A program made the position numbers and the translations under genes. Positions 1-8,555 of a DNA stretch of 60,165 nt are shown here, in pieces. This DNA comes from Anaerobutyricum stercoris (GTDB lineage Bacteria; Bacillota; Clostridia; Lachnospirales; Lachnospiraceae): the NCBI GenBank assembly GCA_019116455.1, contig DXBR01000010.1:1-60165 (forward strand), given 5' to 3'. The number at the start of each line of letters is the position of its first letter. The stretch's first letter is position 1. A model generated the notes under the pieces. The model was not told the origin of the DNA. It made no database searches and saw nothing but the letters and a program-made list of their open reading frames with translations.

Positions 1-381
1 AAATTTCAAAATACACATCATACCAGTCTTTTGTCTAAGACAGAAGGCTTAGATCAGTGCGCTTTTTCAGCAGCGCAAGCGCTGTAATTGTAGCCAAAGC
101 AAACAGATTCTGCTGAAAATGCGCACAAAAAATCCGTCAGCAGTTACGGTCGTTAGACCGTTACTGCGACGGAACCTTTTCTTTTTAACCAAAACGAAAC
201 AATCCTCAAACAAAACGTAAAAAAACCGGTGATAGAGTATGGGCACAGTCATACAAAGAATCAGAGGGATTTTTTGTGAAATTAACATTTCTTCAATCAT
301 TTACAAAAGAAACCCAAACACTCCCCGTATACAATGGGTGAAGTCGAGAGAAAAATTAAAACGACGAGTGGAGGGTTGAAA
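1..381. other. No supported gene; contains a bidirectional terminator
   Basis: I see no gene here that I can defend. Short open frames exist on both strands but none has a ribosome binding site with a plausible protein. On the minus strand a short hydrophobic run ending in two lysines and an arginine lies around 20-115 and could be the tail of a decayed membrane protein, but it is cut by a stop codon just upstream. The clearest structure is the hairpin listed separately at 123-186. Confidence 0.4.
123..186. terminator. Bidirectional intrinsic terminator
   Basis: The arms CCGTC-ag-CAGTTACGGTC and GACCGTTACTG-c-GACGG (134-172) form a long, nearly perfect stem with a four-base loop. Reading plus, it is followed by CCTTTTCTTTTT; reading minus, it is followed by ATTTTTTG. 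Both directions therefore look like Rho-independent terminators, which suggests that genes once ended here from both sides. Confidence 0.6.
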
Positions 382-652
382 ATGAAAACGATTTCTATTC
401 TGCTGACGAAATACTCTGATTGCATTTCCACTTTTATCCATTACATAAGCGGCAGAGAATACACCCATGCGTCCATTGCTCTGGAGGAGCCGGAAGAATC
501 ACTATTTCTGTTCCCAGTTTGTGGCGGAACTGCTGGAAGACGCGGAAGAAATACGGCTGAAAAAGCCGTCCTCGTTGTATCTTCCTAATGATTTGAGGCG
601 GGAACTGGCGGACAGTCCCTGCCTCATGAGCATAAATTATAACGTAGTTTAG
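382..652 (+). pseudogene. Permuted papain-like (NlpC/YiiX-type) protein, internal deletion with frame change
   Basis: The ATG at 382 follows a GGAGGG ribosome binding site and starts a protein whose first 35-40 residues (motif YTHASIAL, with a likely catalytic His) match the start of small permuted papain-like cysteine-peptidase or lipase-type proteins that are usually near 200 residues. Around 490-500 the reading frame changes: the other frame supplies the C-terminal part of the same family, with the active-site-like motif HYFCSQFV, and stops at 652. The middle, about 100 or more residues, is missing. The N-terminal and C-terminal parts are therefore one gene broken by an internal deletion plus frameshift. 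Family assignment is from memory of the two motifs and is moderately secure; that it is broken is clear. Confidence 0.6.
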
Positions 653-676
653 AGAAAGATATTCAGATAAGGATAT

Positions 677-2074
677 TTAATCATCCACAACCGGAACCGG
701 AGTATCGTCCCATTTATCCAGATCGTTAATATACAGCTTTGTTTCATTAGATATGATATTGGATAAAAGGAGGACGGCAATCAGGTTAGGAATCGCCATT
801 AATGCATTTAATATGTCTGCCAGGGCCCAGACCACATCCAGTGTAACAATAGGTGCGATGGCAGCTACTGCGATGTAGAGCACACGGTAAGGAATGAGTC
901 CCTTTTTGCCGGAGAAATACTCAACGGCTCGCTCGCCGTAGTAAGCCCATCCGAGAATGGTGGAGTAGGCAAAGCAGATGATTCCCAGAGTGAGGATAAT
1001 CGGCCCCAGATACGGAATCTGCCCGAAAGCGAGAGTAGTCAGTACGCCGCCGTCCGTGATCTCATCAGCGTTGATGGCAGGATTTTTCATGATGGTGGAA
1101 ACCAGCGTAAGACCGGTCATCAGACAGACGACAACAGTGTCCCAGAATGTGCCGGTGGAAGAAACCAGCGCCTGACGGACAGGGTTTCTTGTCTGGGCGG
1201 CAGCCGCTGCGATCGGGGCGGAACCCATACCAGATTCGTTGGAAAATAAACCTCTGGCCACACCGTAACGCATAGCCATCATGATACCGCTTCCCACCAG
1301 TCCGCCGGCAGCAGCACCTGGGGTAAAAGCGAGACGGCAGATCGTAGTGATCGCCGGTATGATGTAATCATAATTGATGCAGAGAATGATCAGGCAGCCC
1401 AGTACGTAAAAAATGGCCATAAAAGGAACCAGTTTCTCACACACTCTGGAGATGGACTTGATACCGCCGAAAATGACAAGTGCCGTCAGTGCGGCGATGA
1501 TAATTCCTATAATCTGTTTCGGGAAGCCCACATTTGCCTGCACGATATTGGCGATGGCGTTGACCTGTGTGGCGCAGCCGATTCCGAAAGAAGCAAATCC
1601 GGCAAATACGGCGAAGATCATACCGAGAATCTTGCCGAGAGGCTGCCATTTCAATCCGCGGGAGAGCGCATACATAGCACCGCCCTGCATTCTGCCGTCT
1701 TTTTTCTTCACTCTGTATTTGACGGCGATCAAAGATTCCGAATATTTGGTAGCAATACCGAACACACCGGATAACCAGCACCAGAGCACAGCGCCCGGGC
1801 CGCCCAGAGCAATGGCGGTGCCGACGCCGACAATATTGCCGGTACCGATGGTCGCCGCCAGAGCCGTGGTCAGCGCGCCGAAATTGGATACTTCTCCCTC
1901 TGCGTCCGGATCCTTGGTCACGGAGAGCTTGATGCCTTTTGTAATGGACTTCCATTGAATAAAACGCGTTTTGAATGTCATAAAAATATGAGTGCCGAAT
2001 AATAAAATGATCAGCCACCAGCCCCATATGACTTCATCGACTTTAAATATTGCGTCGCTTATTGTCTCTAACAT
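677..2074 (-). CDS. Alanine or glycine:cation symporter (AGCS family)
   Basis: This 465-residue protein is a full-length member of the sodium/alanine (AGCS, AlsT/DagA) symporter family. It has about eleven hydrophobic helices, and the family signature GTGNIVG lies near residues 77-83, followed by the small-residue-rich segment typical of the substrate site. It would import alanine or glycine with sodium across the cytoplasmic membrane. The start at 2074 follows a strong GGAGGGG site. It stands alone on the minus strand, with its own promoter (2179-2207) and a hairpin in its leader (2123-2163). Exact substrate cannot be read from the sequence. Confidence 0.93.
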   Translation of the reverse strand: MLETISDAIFKVDEVIWGWWLIILLFGTHIFMTFKTRFIQWKSITKGIKLSVTKDPDAEGEVSNFGALTTALAATIGTGNIVGVGTAIALGGPGAVLWCWLSGVFGIATKYSESLIAVKYRVKKKDGRMQGGAMYALSRGLKWQPLGKILGMIFAVFAGFASFGIGCATQVNAIANIVQANVGFPKQIIGIIIAALTALVIFGGIKSISRVCEKLVPFMAIFYVLGCLIILCINYDYIIPAITTICRLAFTPGAAAGGLVGSGIMMAMRYGVARGLFSNESGMGSAPIAAAAAQTRNPVRQALVSSTGTFWDTVVVCLMTGLTLVSTIMKNPAINADEITDGGVLTTLAFGQIPYLGPIILTLGIICFAYSTILGWAYYGERAVEYFSGKKGLIPYRVLYIAVAAIAPIVTLDVVWALADILNALMAIPNLIAVLLLSNIISNETKLYINDLDKWDDTPVPVVDD

Positions 2075-2122
2075 GATTTTCCCCTCCTGTCTTTCATTAT
2101 CGGTTAGAAGATCGAAAAGCGT

Positions 2123-2163
2123 AAAAAGTATAAAAGGTACCGCCTAAGATGCGATACCCCTTT
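2123..2163 (-). terminator. Hairpin with U-rich tail in the leader of the AGCS symporter gene
   Basis: Read on the minus strand, AAAGGGGTATCGC pairs with GCGGTACCTTTT around a seven-base loop, and the tail TTTTATACTTTTT follows. It lies between the predicted promoter and the start codon, about 50 bases before the ATG. It can be an early terminator (attenuator) or a 5' protective stem. Only about ten bases separate the predicted transcription start from the stem, which leaves no room for a sensor domain. Confidence 0.45.
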
Positions 2164-2178
2164 GACTTTTCCTTTAAT

Positions 2179-2207
2179 AGTTTACCGTATCAAAGCGATA
2201 AATGCAA
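2179..2207 (-). promoter_or_regulatory. Sigma-A-type promoter for the AGCS symporter gene
   Basis: On the minus strand a TTGCAT -35 box and a TAAACT -10 box are separated by 17 bases, upstream of the leader hairpin and the symporter start. Confidence 0.45.
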
Positions 2208-2357
2208 GGTAAAATGACAAAAAAAAAGAGGAAAGAGTTGTTATTGTAAGATTAATATCCCTGTAATAAATGTGTAATGTCGGTATGATATTATTGTAGT
2301 ATTCTAAAGTCAGACAAAAAACTACCTGTTTATTATGCAAAAAGAAGGAGGGATTTA

Positions 2358-2735
2358 GTGAAAAAAATATATACTGCTGCCACTGAGGCTGAGGGAAATG
2401 AACTGGTCAGAGTACTCAGAGAACAGGGTATTCCTTCTTATACAAAAGAAGGGGGAAGTGGAGAATACATGCGTATTGCCTGGGGAACGTCTATTTATGG
2501 AACCGGATTATATGTGAAAGAAGAAGATACAGAAATGGCTTCTGTTTTGATAAAAGAGTACCGGCAGGAGAATTGGAATGCTGACGATCACTCAGAGCTG
2601 ATAAAGGAAGAATCTTCAGCGACTATAGTTCCGTGGTATAAAAACAAAGTTTTTATTGCCAGAGGAATCCTTGCCTGGATGGCGATTATGATGGTAATGC
2701 TGTTCATTTTCGAATATATGAGCCAGGGCAGTTGA
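2358..2735 (+). CDS. DUF2007-like small protein with C-terminal membrane helix
   Basis: This 125-residue protein begins at a GTG after GGAGGG. Its first 70 residues look like the DUF2007 (putative signal-transducing) fold: a beta strand, a helix containing EGNELVRVLREQGI, and a return segment ending in a helix with VLIKEY. Residues 98-120 form one hydrophobic helix that should anchor it in the membrane with the folded part in the cytoplasm. The function of the family is unknown; members often sit as single genes, as here. A terminator follows at 2782-2832. Confidence 0.7.
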   Translation: MKKIYTAATEAEGNELVRVLREQGIPSYTKEGGSGEYMRIAWGTSIYGTGLYVKEEDTEMASVLIKEYRQENWNADDHSELIKEESSATIVPWYKNKVFIARGILAWMAIMMVMLFIFEYMSQGS

Positions 2736-2781
2736 TTATCATACAATAACTGATATAACAGCATATCTTAAATTAAAATCT

Positions 2782-2832
2782 GTATTGATATTCCATCAGT
2801 ATTGCTGATGAGAATGTTGATACAGTTTTTTT
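2782..2832 (+). terminator. Intrinsic terminator after the DUF2007-like gene
   Basis: A long imperfect stem (GTATTGATATTC-CATCAG with CTGATGAGAATGTTGATAC) is followed by a run of eight T. Confidence 0.65.
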
Positions 2833-2946
2833 TGTTCTCATTTTCCGGCAGTCATTGTTTATGAACCGTTTATAAAATCTCATCTGAATATTTAGACCCG
2901 CATGTTATGCTCTGTTACAAAGATAAAGAGAGCAGGAGGAAAAAAT

Positions 2947-3045
2947 GTGAAAGTATTGATTACAACTGACTGGTTTGATCCGGTGATTAACGGTGTGGTG
3001 ACATCTGTGCATACACTCACGAAGGAGCTGGTTTTCCTGTTTTGA
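2947..3045 (+). pseudogene. N-terminal fragment of a family 4 glycosyltransferase
   Basis: A GTG at 2947 with a strong AGGAGG site starts a 32-codon frame that reads VKVLITTDWFDPVINGVVTS, the typical beginning of a GT4 glycosyltransferase (Rossmann strand, then the GG/NGV loop that contacts the acceptor). After residue 28 (KEL) the sequence switches to an unrelated gene (YfhO-like) and the frame closes at 3045. The matching C-terminus appears at 4936-5226. The central part of about 250-300 residues, including most of both Rossmann domains, is gone, so no active transferase can be made. Confidence 0.7.
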
Positions 3046-4946
3046 TTTGCTGTACGGGTTTTGCCCTGGTGGGAGTTTACCCGTTTGGCGACCGTTCTGC
3101 GCTGGTTATAGACGGGGTTCATCAATATATCGGAATGTATGAGGAGCTGCTGCGGCAGATAAAACAGGGCTGGAGTTTTGCATTTTCAGATCACGCGATG
3201 GGATATAGCTTTTATAATCTTTTTTCCTATTATTTAAGCAGCCCTTTCAGCCTGTTAATTCTTTTTCTCATGCAGTTCATATATGTAAATGAGGCGGTGA
3301 CTATAGCGATACTCGTTAAAATCGGACTGACTGGTACGTTTATGACATGGTACGTCCTGCGAAAAATACCGTCGCATACAATAACGGCCGTATGTATTGG
3401 CAGCATGTATGCTTTGTCAAATTTTGTGCTGGGGTATTACAGCAATCTGATGTGGCTGGATTGTGTGATGCTTCTGCCGGTTCTTGCATGGAGTCTTGAA
3501 GAATTGATATATTTCGGACGATGGAAAAAGTATTCTTTCATTCTTGGATACTGCATTATCTCCAATTATTATATGGGTTTCATAATATGTATTTTTTCTG
3601 TGCTGTACTATACGGCGGAAACATACGGAGCCGAAGAAAGAGATGAGGTGTGGTGGAAGTCGGGACTGAAATATGCGGGAGCCTCGGTGCTTGGCGGAGG
3701 GCTGGCTGCGATCATATTAGTTCCCGCTGTTTTTGCGGTTTCCAAAACTACTGCTGCCAGACAAGCGGGACTGTTGATAACAGGAGGAACCTACGGAGAT
3801 ATATGGGAACAGCTGGGCCGATTGCTTTTCGATTCCTATCCCTACGCCACGAGTGGAAATCAGGCGTCAGTGAATCTGTATTGTGGATGCGCGGTGCTGC
3901 TTTTCTATCTGGCAGGATTTCATTTCCAGACATTGAATCTTCTGCTTCACGGGCTGCATAAACCAGTGGGCATGCCCAATCGTTTTGCCTTTGTCTTCGT
4001 TTTTCTGCTGCTGAAGGCTGCTGCGGAAGGATGGGGGAAGGTTGGAGAGATAAACAGAAGGCAATTGGCTCAGGGAATCGGAATCAGCGTTCTGTTCTGT
4101 TTTTTTATAGGGAGCAGGATGGGGAATGTAAAGACGGCAAGTTCCATGAGTCTGCTGATTTTATACGGTATGCTTCTGGCAATGGTTCTGGGGTTCTACA
4201 GAAAAAAATATGTGCAAAAAGAAAACGTCCTGTCATGGGTGTATGAGATGCTAAAAGGAGAATCACAGTGGCGTATCATCCTTGGCGGGCTCATTCTTTG
4301 TGAAATCAGCGTGCACGCAGTGTTAAGTATCTGCAATACCGGTTCTGCCAACCGGAATGTTTATGTGGACAGCGGAAGAGAAATCAGGCGCATGCTTAAA
4401 GAAAAAGAACAGGAAGATCCCGGACAGACATATGTGTATCGTACAGATATCGTGAACCCTGTTCTGAGAAACGAGGAGCTCTTGTATGGTTTAAACGGTA
4501 TCTTGATGTTTTCTTCCACCAACACAGATGAGATGGCAGCATGGATGGAAAAAATGGGATTTGAGACAGGAAAAAACCGATTCCAGTATTCCGGATTGGC
4601 AGAGGTGATGGACATGCTTTTGGGCATCAGATTTCTGGCATACAGGAATGGGCTGCAAATGGATACCTGTTATCAAAAAATAACCGATGGAGTGTATTTT
4701 GATCTGTACAAAAACCCACGTGCACTGTCAGGCGGGGATTTGGTGGATGAAGGAGTAAAAGATTCTCATCTGGAGGGAGATAATCCTCTGGAGATTCAGA
4801 ATAAACTGCTGGATAAGATGGGCTGCGGTCCTCTGTATACTGTGGAAAATGTAAATGCGCCGTCTGTCCGGTCAGGAGAATCCGGAAGTTTATTTGAAAT
4901 CAATCTAAAAGGCGGGGAACACGGATATCTCTTTTTTCAGTTATGA
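3042..4946 (+). pseudogene. YfhO family membrane protein, truncated and embedded in a glycosyltransferase gene
   Basis: The 634-residue frame is the core of a YfhO-type polytopic protein, normally about 850-900 residues and linked to glycosylation of cell-wall or lipoteichoic polymers in Firmicutes. Seen here are the first extracytoplasmic loop motif PFG..SALVIDGVHQY, then many membrane helices, HGLHKPVGMPNRFAF, and the late FSST and SxLLGIRF motifs. The first helix, the C-terminal helix and, by comparison with the family, about 20-25 residues between LYCG and HGLHKP (near 3900-3930) are missing. There is no own start codon with a ribosome binding site: the frame is open leftward into glycosyltransferase sequence, and the only early start is TTG. 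On the right it ends by running into the glycosyltransferase tail in the wrong frame. I treat it as non-functional. Confidence 0.7.
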
Positions 4947-5226
4947 AGAGACGGAGGGTATCGTTGTGCTGGAAGCGCTCGCCTGCGAAATTCCCATTGT
5001 GTTAAGGGATATCCCGGTATATGAAAACTGGCTGGAAGATGGCGTTCAGGTTTATAAGGCATCCGATGTAAAAGAGTTTCGTCAAAAACTGGAAAACATT
5101 TTTACCGGGGAAGGCGCACGTATGGCGGCGCCGGAAAGACAGCTGGCGGAGAAACATAGTCTGATTCGAACTGGAAAAAGGATTATGGATATATACAGGA
5201 AAGAAACATCCGGTGAAATATATTAA
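4936..5226 (+). pseudogene. C-terminal fragment of a family 4 glycosyltransferase
   Basis: From 4936 the frame reads FSYEETEGIVVLEALACEIP, the GT4 nucleotide-sugar-binding signature (E-x7-E), followed by a normal C-terminal helix and a stop at 5226. It completes the fragment at 2947-3045. The junction with the YfhO-like sequence falls in a short CTTTTTTCAG stretch that fits both proteins, as expected for a microhomology-type join. No ribosome binding site or start is apparent. Confidence 0.7.
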
Positions 5227-5255
5227 AAATTGTTTTTAGAAAAAATAGTTTTGTT

Positions 5256-5281
5256 TAATCATTTTGCCTTTCCCATTCGTT
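5256..5281 (+). promoter_or_regulatory. Candidate ECF sigma promoter (copy A) upstream of the sigma factor gene
   Basis: This 26-base block differs at only two positions from the block at 8407-8432. It can be read as TAATCA, 16 bases, CGTT, which is the architecture of ECF promoters (an A-rich -35 followed by T, then a CGT-type -10). A start about eight bases after CGTT leaves a short leader to the ribosome binding site at 5316. A TATAAT at 5281-5286 is an alternative sigma-A -10 for this copy but is absent in copy B. Confidence 0.55.
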
Positions 5282-5328
5282 ATAATAAACGAGAGAAGAT
5301 AGGTGATCAATCTGAAAGGAAGGCAGAT

Positions 5329-5943
5329 ATGATTTGGCGCAAAGAAAAAAAGCGGGATCAATCGAATAAAAAGTCAGGGGAAGAAGCGGGAGAAGTTATG
5401 GAGTCGTTCATTACCCGCTGGTATCCGGACATTCTGCGTTACTGTGTCTGGCATGCGCCGAATATGTCTGCAGCGGAAGATGCTGCGCAGGAAACTTTTC
5501 TGAAGCTGATCCGATATTATAAAGAGGAGGTAGAAAAGGGAAAAAATCTTCGTTCACTCTTATATCGGATTGCATCCGGTGTATGCATTGATATGTGGAG
5601 AAAGAAAAGTGTTTCGGAAGTGTCGCTGGACGCTCTCGCGGAATATACTTCTTCTGAAGGCAGTTCCCGGGCGTCCGGATACAATGTTCCCGGGGAGATC
5701 GGACAGGAAGCGGGAGATTATGAACAGGTAATGTCTGATATGGAAATGCGCCGCCTGGTGAACAGTCTGCCGGAGGAACAGAGGGAGATCGTGATTCTCC
5801 GTTTTTCGCAGGATCTGACTCTGCGGGAAATCGCAGGAATAGTGAAGCTTCCTCTTCGGACTGTCCAGTCACGTCTGCGTTCCGCATTAAATTATCTGAA
5901 AAGAGGACTCGAGCAAGAACAAGAAATGGAAAATAAATTGTAA
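5329..5943 (+). CDS. ECF-type RNA polymerase sigma factor
   Basis: This 204-residue protein has the two conserved ECF parts. Region 2 holds FITRWYPDILRYC and AEDAAQETFLKLIRYY, then RSLLYRIASGVCIDMWR. Region 4 holds LPEEQREIVILRFSQDLTLREIAGI followed by the helix-turn-helix ending RTVQSRLRSALNYLKRGL. A linker rich in Ser and Gly separates them. I chose the ATG at 5329 because a GAAAGGAAGG site precedes it; longer in-frame starts have none. The gene is 37 bases from the next gene, with which it forms an operon. A promoter-like block at 5256-5281 is repeated before the ABC transporter operon at 8407, so the sigma factor probably activates its own operon and that transporter. Its signal is unknown. 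Confidence 0.88.
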   Translation: MIWRKEKKRDQSNKKSGEEAGEVMESFITRWYPDILRYCVWHAPNMSAAEDAAQETFLKLIRYYKEEVEKGKNLRSLLYRIASGVCIDMWRKKSVSEVSLDALAEYTSSEGSSRASGYNVPGEIGQEAGDYEQVMSDMEMRRLVNSLPEEQREIVILRFSQDLTLREIAGIVKLPLRTVQSRLRSALNYLKRGLEQEQEMENKL

Positions 5944-5980
5944 TGAGATTTGAAATGAAAGAATCAGGAAAGGAGAGCCG

Positions 5981-6847
5981 ATGCAAAATATGAAAGATGT
6001 AAAAAAACCGGAAGGAAAAGCTGAGGAATCCGGTAAGAGAAAGTTTGGCAAGCGGGTTTCGGATAATACCACAGAAGAAATAAGAATCCGTCTGCGTTCC
6101 TCCATGGGTGAAATGTCTCTGCCGGATGCCGGGGAAGGACTGTCAAGGCTTCTGCGTATAGCTCGGGAAGAAACGGCGGGAAGTCAAAGACGAGAACGCC
6201 TTTCGTTCTGGCGTTTTTTCATAATACAGGGAAAATATCTCGGATGGAAGATCTGGGCGACGCAGTTTTGCTGCCTGTTTTTTATCACCGCGTTGGTGAC
6301 CCATATTCTGGGAACAAATTTTTTGAGCATACCGGCATATACCGTTAAATATCTGTGCGCCTTTTCCTGCTTTATATTTCTGAGCGGCGTGCCGTTTTTG
6401 GGGCGGGCCGGCCGTTACAAAATGTATGAGCTGGAGTCGGCCGCATATTTCTCGCCGAAACGTCTTCTGGCGGTGAAGCTTCTATGGATGGGAGCCGGAA
6501 ATGTCTGTATGCTGGCAGGATTATTTATTTTTATGACAAGATTTGCTTCCCTGGAATCGGTAAGGACGGCAGTCTGCCTGGTCCTTCCGTTTTTGCTGAC
6601 GGCGGCGGTCTGCCTGTACTTTCTTTCCCATATGAGCGCAGACCGATTCCCGGCCGCCTGCGCCCTGTTTTGCGGCGCTGTCTTTTTATGTATCATGGTA
6701 TGGAGTGAGAGACAGCCGTATCTGTATCCGGAACACGTTTTTCCGGTCGGATTGCTGGCTCTGGCAGCGGGATTGGCTCTCCTGTGCATTTATCAGCTCT
6801 GGTTTCTTCTGAACCGGTCGGATTATGAGGAGCTGCAGCTGGTCTAA
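5981..6847 (+). CDS. Six-helix membrane protein, putative anti-sigma partner of the ECF factor
   Basis: The 288-residue protein starts at an ATG after AAAGGAG, directly behind the sigma gene. The first 80 or so residues are charged and cytoplasmic. They hold a segment rich in Arg and Glu and no zinc-binding HxxxCxxC anti-sigma motif. About six hydrophobic helices follow (roughly residues 98-118, 125-142, 164-184, 192-212, 221-238 and 247-270), ending in a short acidic tail. I do not recognise the family by name. Position and topology suggest a membrane-bound regulator that holds the sigma factor until a membrane or envelope signal arrives. An alternative is that it is an accessory subunit of the downstream ABC exporter. 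Confidence 0.7.
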   Translation: MQNMKDVKKPEGKAEESGKRKFGKRVSDNTTEEIRIRLRSSMGEMSLPDAGEGLSRLLRIAREETAGSQRRERLSFWRFFIIQGKYLGWKIWATQFCCLFFITALVTHILGTNFLSIPAYTVKYLCAFSCFIFLSGVPFLGRAGRYKMYELESAAYFSPKRLLAVKLLWMGAGNVCMLAGLFIFMTRFASLESVRTAVCLVLPFLLTAAVCLYFLSHMSADRFPAACALFCGAVFLCIMVWSERQPYLYPEHVFPVGLLALAAGLALLCIYQLWFLLNRSDYEELQLV

Positions 6848-6887
6848 ATAATAAAACGCTGACCTGTAATATTTCTGCCAAAAATAC

Positions 6888-6916
6888 TTGAGCATCTTCG
6901 CAGTTAATGATAGTAT
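6888..6916 (+). promoter_or_regulatory. Sigma-A-type promoter for the MFS gene
   Basis: TTGAGC and TAGTAT boxes with 17-base spacing lie between the six-helix protein gene and the MFS gene, so the MFS gene can be transcribed on its own. Confidence 0.4.
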
Positions 6917-6988
6917 AAATCGGAATCTTTATCAGACGGGAAATATCCCGCTGCCAAAAGAATAACAAGGAAAAAGGAGAGGAATCCG

Positions 6989-8230
6989 ATGATTCATTTA
7001 CTGTTGGTTATTATTTATCTGGCTTTTATCAGCCTGGGACTGCCGGACGCCCTTCTGGGTTCCGCATGGCCGTCCATGTACAGGGAATTTTCTGTTCCGG
7101 TTTCATATTCCGGGATAATATTCATGATCATAGCGGCGGGAACAATCGTTTCCAGCCTGCAGAGCGACCGTCTGACCAGACGGTGGGGAACAGGCAGAGT
7201 AACTGCGGTCAGCGTGCTGCTGACAGCTGCCGCGCTGTTTGGTTTTTCCGTCAGCGGCTCTTTCCTGGCGCTCTGCCTCTGGGCGGTTCCTTACGGCCTC
7301 GGGGCAGGAAGCGTGGACGCCGCCCTTAACAACTACGTGGCTCTTCATTATAAGAGCCGGCACATGAGCTGGCTGCATTGTATGTGGGGTATCGGCGCTT
7401 CCGTTGGTCCTTACATCATGGGGCATGTGCTGACCGGAGGGCAGACCTGGAATATGGGTTACCGTGTCATTTCATTTTTACAGATTGCGCTGACCGCGCT
7501 CCTTTTTGTGAGCCTGCCGCTCTGGAGTCGAAAATCGGAAGAAACAGAGCCGGAGACTGGCGATACAGTTTCAGAGGCCTTGCCGGAAGAAACTGCTGCC
7601 GGAAGGAGAAGACCTCTTTCTCTGCGGGAAATTATACGTATACCTGGTGCGAAGGAAATGATGTTTTCTTTTTTCTGCTACAGTATGGTAGAACAGACGA
7701 CAAGTCTCTGGGCAGGCAGTTACCTGGTATTTCACAAAGGAATGTCCGCGGAGAGCGCCGCAGGTTTTGCCGGTTTGTTTTTCATCGGTATTACCGCCGG
7801 ACGATTTTTAAGTGGTTTTCTCACTGTAAAACTGAGCGATACACAGATGATCCGGCTTGGTCAGAGTGTTATTCTTCTTGGAATTGTCGCTCTGCTGCTG
7901 CCTTTTGGCAGCGGAATGTCTCTCATGGGACTGGTGCTTCTGGGACTTGGCTGCGCTCCAATCTATCCGTCCATCATTCACTCGACGCCGGATAATTTCG
8001 GCAGGGACAATTCTCAGGCAGTGATGGGAGTTCAGATGGCGTTTGCATATGTGGGAACATGTCTGATGCCGCCGGTATTCGGCCTCATCGCCAATGGATT
8101 GAGTGTTGCTTTTTTCCCGCTGTATCTGCTGCTGGGACTTGTAATCATGACTTTCATGCATGAGAAAATGCTTCTCAAGAAAGGAAGAGGTATTTTCAGT
8201 AAAAGAGTGGTGTCCGGTCAGCCATCTTAG
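6989..8230 (+). CDS. Major facilitator superfamily transporter
   Basis: The 413-residue protein has twelve predicted membrane helices in two halves joined by a polar loop around residues 180-215. The loop after helix 2 carries the MFS signature in the form DRLTRRWGTGR (about residues 60-70). An early helix has LGLPDALLGSAWP, a pattern seen in the FucP/YfkF-like sugar and drug carrier branch. The ATG at 6989 follows AAAAAGGAGAGG. It lies between the sigma operon and the ABC operon, with its own promoter and a terminator at 8308-8334, so it may be an insertion into an older sigma-ABC locus. Substrate unknown. Confidence 0.85.
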   Translation: MIHLLLVIIYLAFISLGLPDALLGSAWPSMYREFSVPVSYSGIIFMIIAAGTIVSSLQSDRLTRRWGTGRVTAVSVLLTAAALFGFSVSGSFLALCLWAVPYGLGAGSVDAALNNYVALHYKSRHMSWLHCMWGIGASVGPYIMGHVLTGGQTWNMGYRVISFLQIALTALLFVSLPLWSRKSEETEPETGDTVSEALPEETAAGRRRPLSLREIIRIPGAKEMMFSFFCYSMVEQTTSLWAGSYLVFHKGMSAESAAGFAGLFFIGITAGRFLSGFLTVKLSDTQMIRLGQSVILLGIVALLLPFGSGMSLMGLVLLGLGCAPIYPSIIHSTPDNFGRDNSQAVMGVQMAFAYVGTCLMPPVFGLIANGLSVAFFPLYLLLGLVIMTFMHEKMLLKKGRGIFSKRVVSGQPS

Positions 8231-8307
8231 TAATCCGTGCCTGCGGCTCCGGAAAAGTGACGCTGATACCGCAGATATCTTTATATTTTTACATTCAAAT
8301 CTATGAC

Positions 8308-8334
8308 AGCCTCTGCTCCGGCAGGGGCTTTTTT
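8308..8334 (+). terminator. Intrinsic terminator after the MFS gene
   Basis: AGCCTCTGC and GCAGGGGCT form a nine-pair stem (one G-U) with loop TCCG, followed by six T. Confidence 0.8.
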
Positions 8335-8406
8335 CAGCTAAAGCGACCGTGCTCGGCGCGAGAGTTCTGCCGAGCAGGATTCTTTGTTCTATTTTTCTGA
8401 AAAATG

Positions 8407-8432
8407 TAATCATTTTCCCTTTCTCATTCGTT
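8407..8432 (+). promoter_or_regulatory. Candidate ECF sigma promoter (copy B) upstream of the ABC operon
   Basis: The block is identical to 5256-5281 in 24 of 26 positions, including TAATCATTTT at the left and CATTCGTT at the right with the same spacing, while flanking DNA is not alike. It lies after the MFS terminator and about 120 bases before the ABC ATPase start. Conservation of both boxes and the spacer suggests a shared sigma factor, most simply the ECF factor encoded at 5329. Confidence 0.6.
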
Positions 8433-8555
8433 TCTATATATAACAGCGAAATTTTTCTCATGCCGATTCATTTTCAAGGGACAGAACCGGATTGGCTTTT
8501 CGTTCATTCATTTAACTATATGATGACAGGTACAATTTTTATGGAGGAAATGTAT

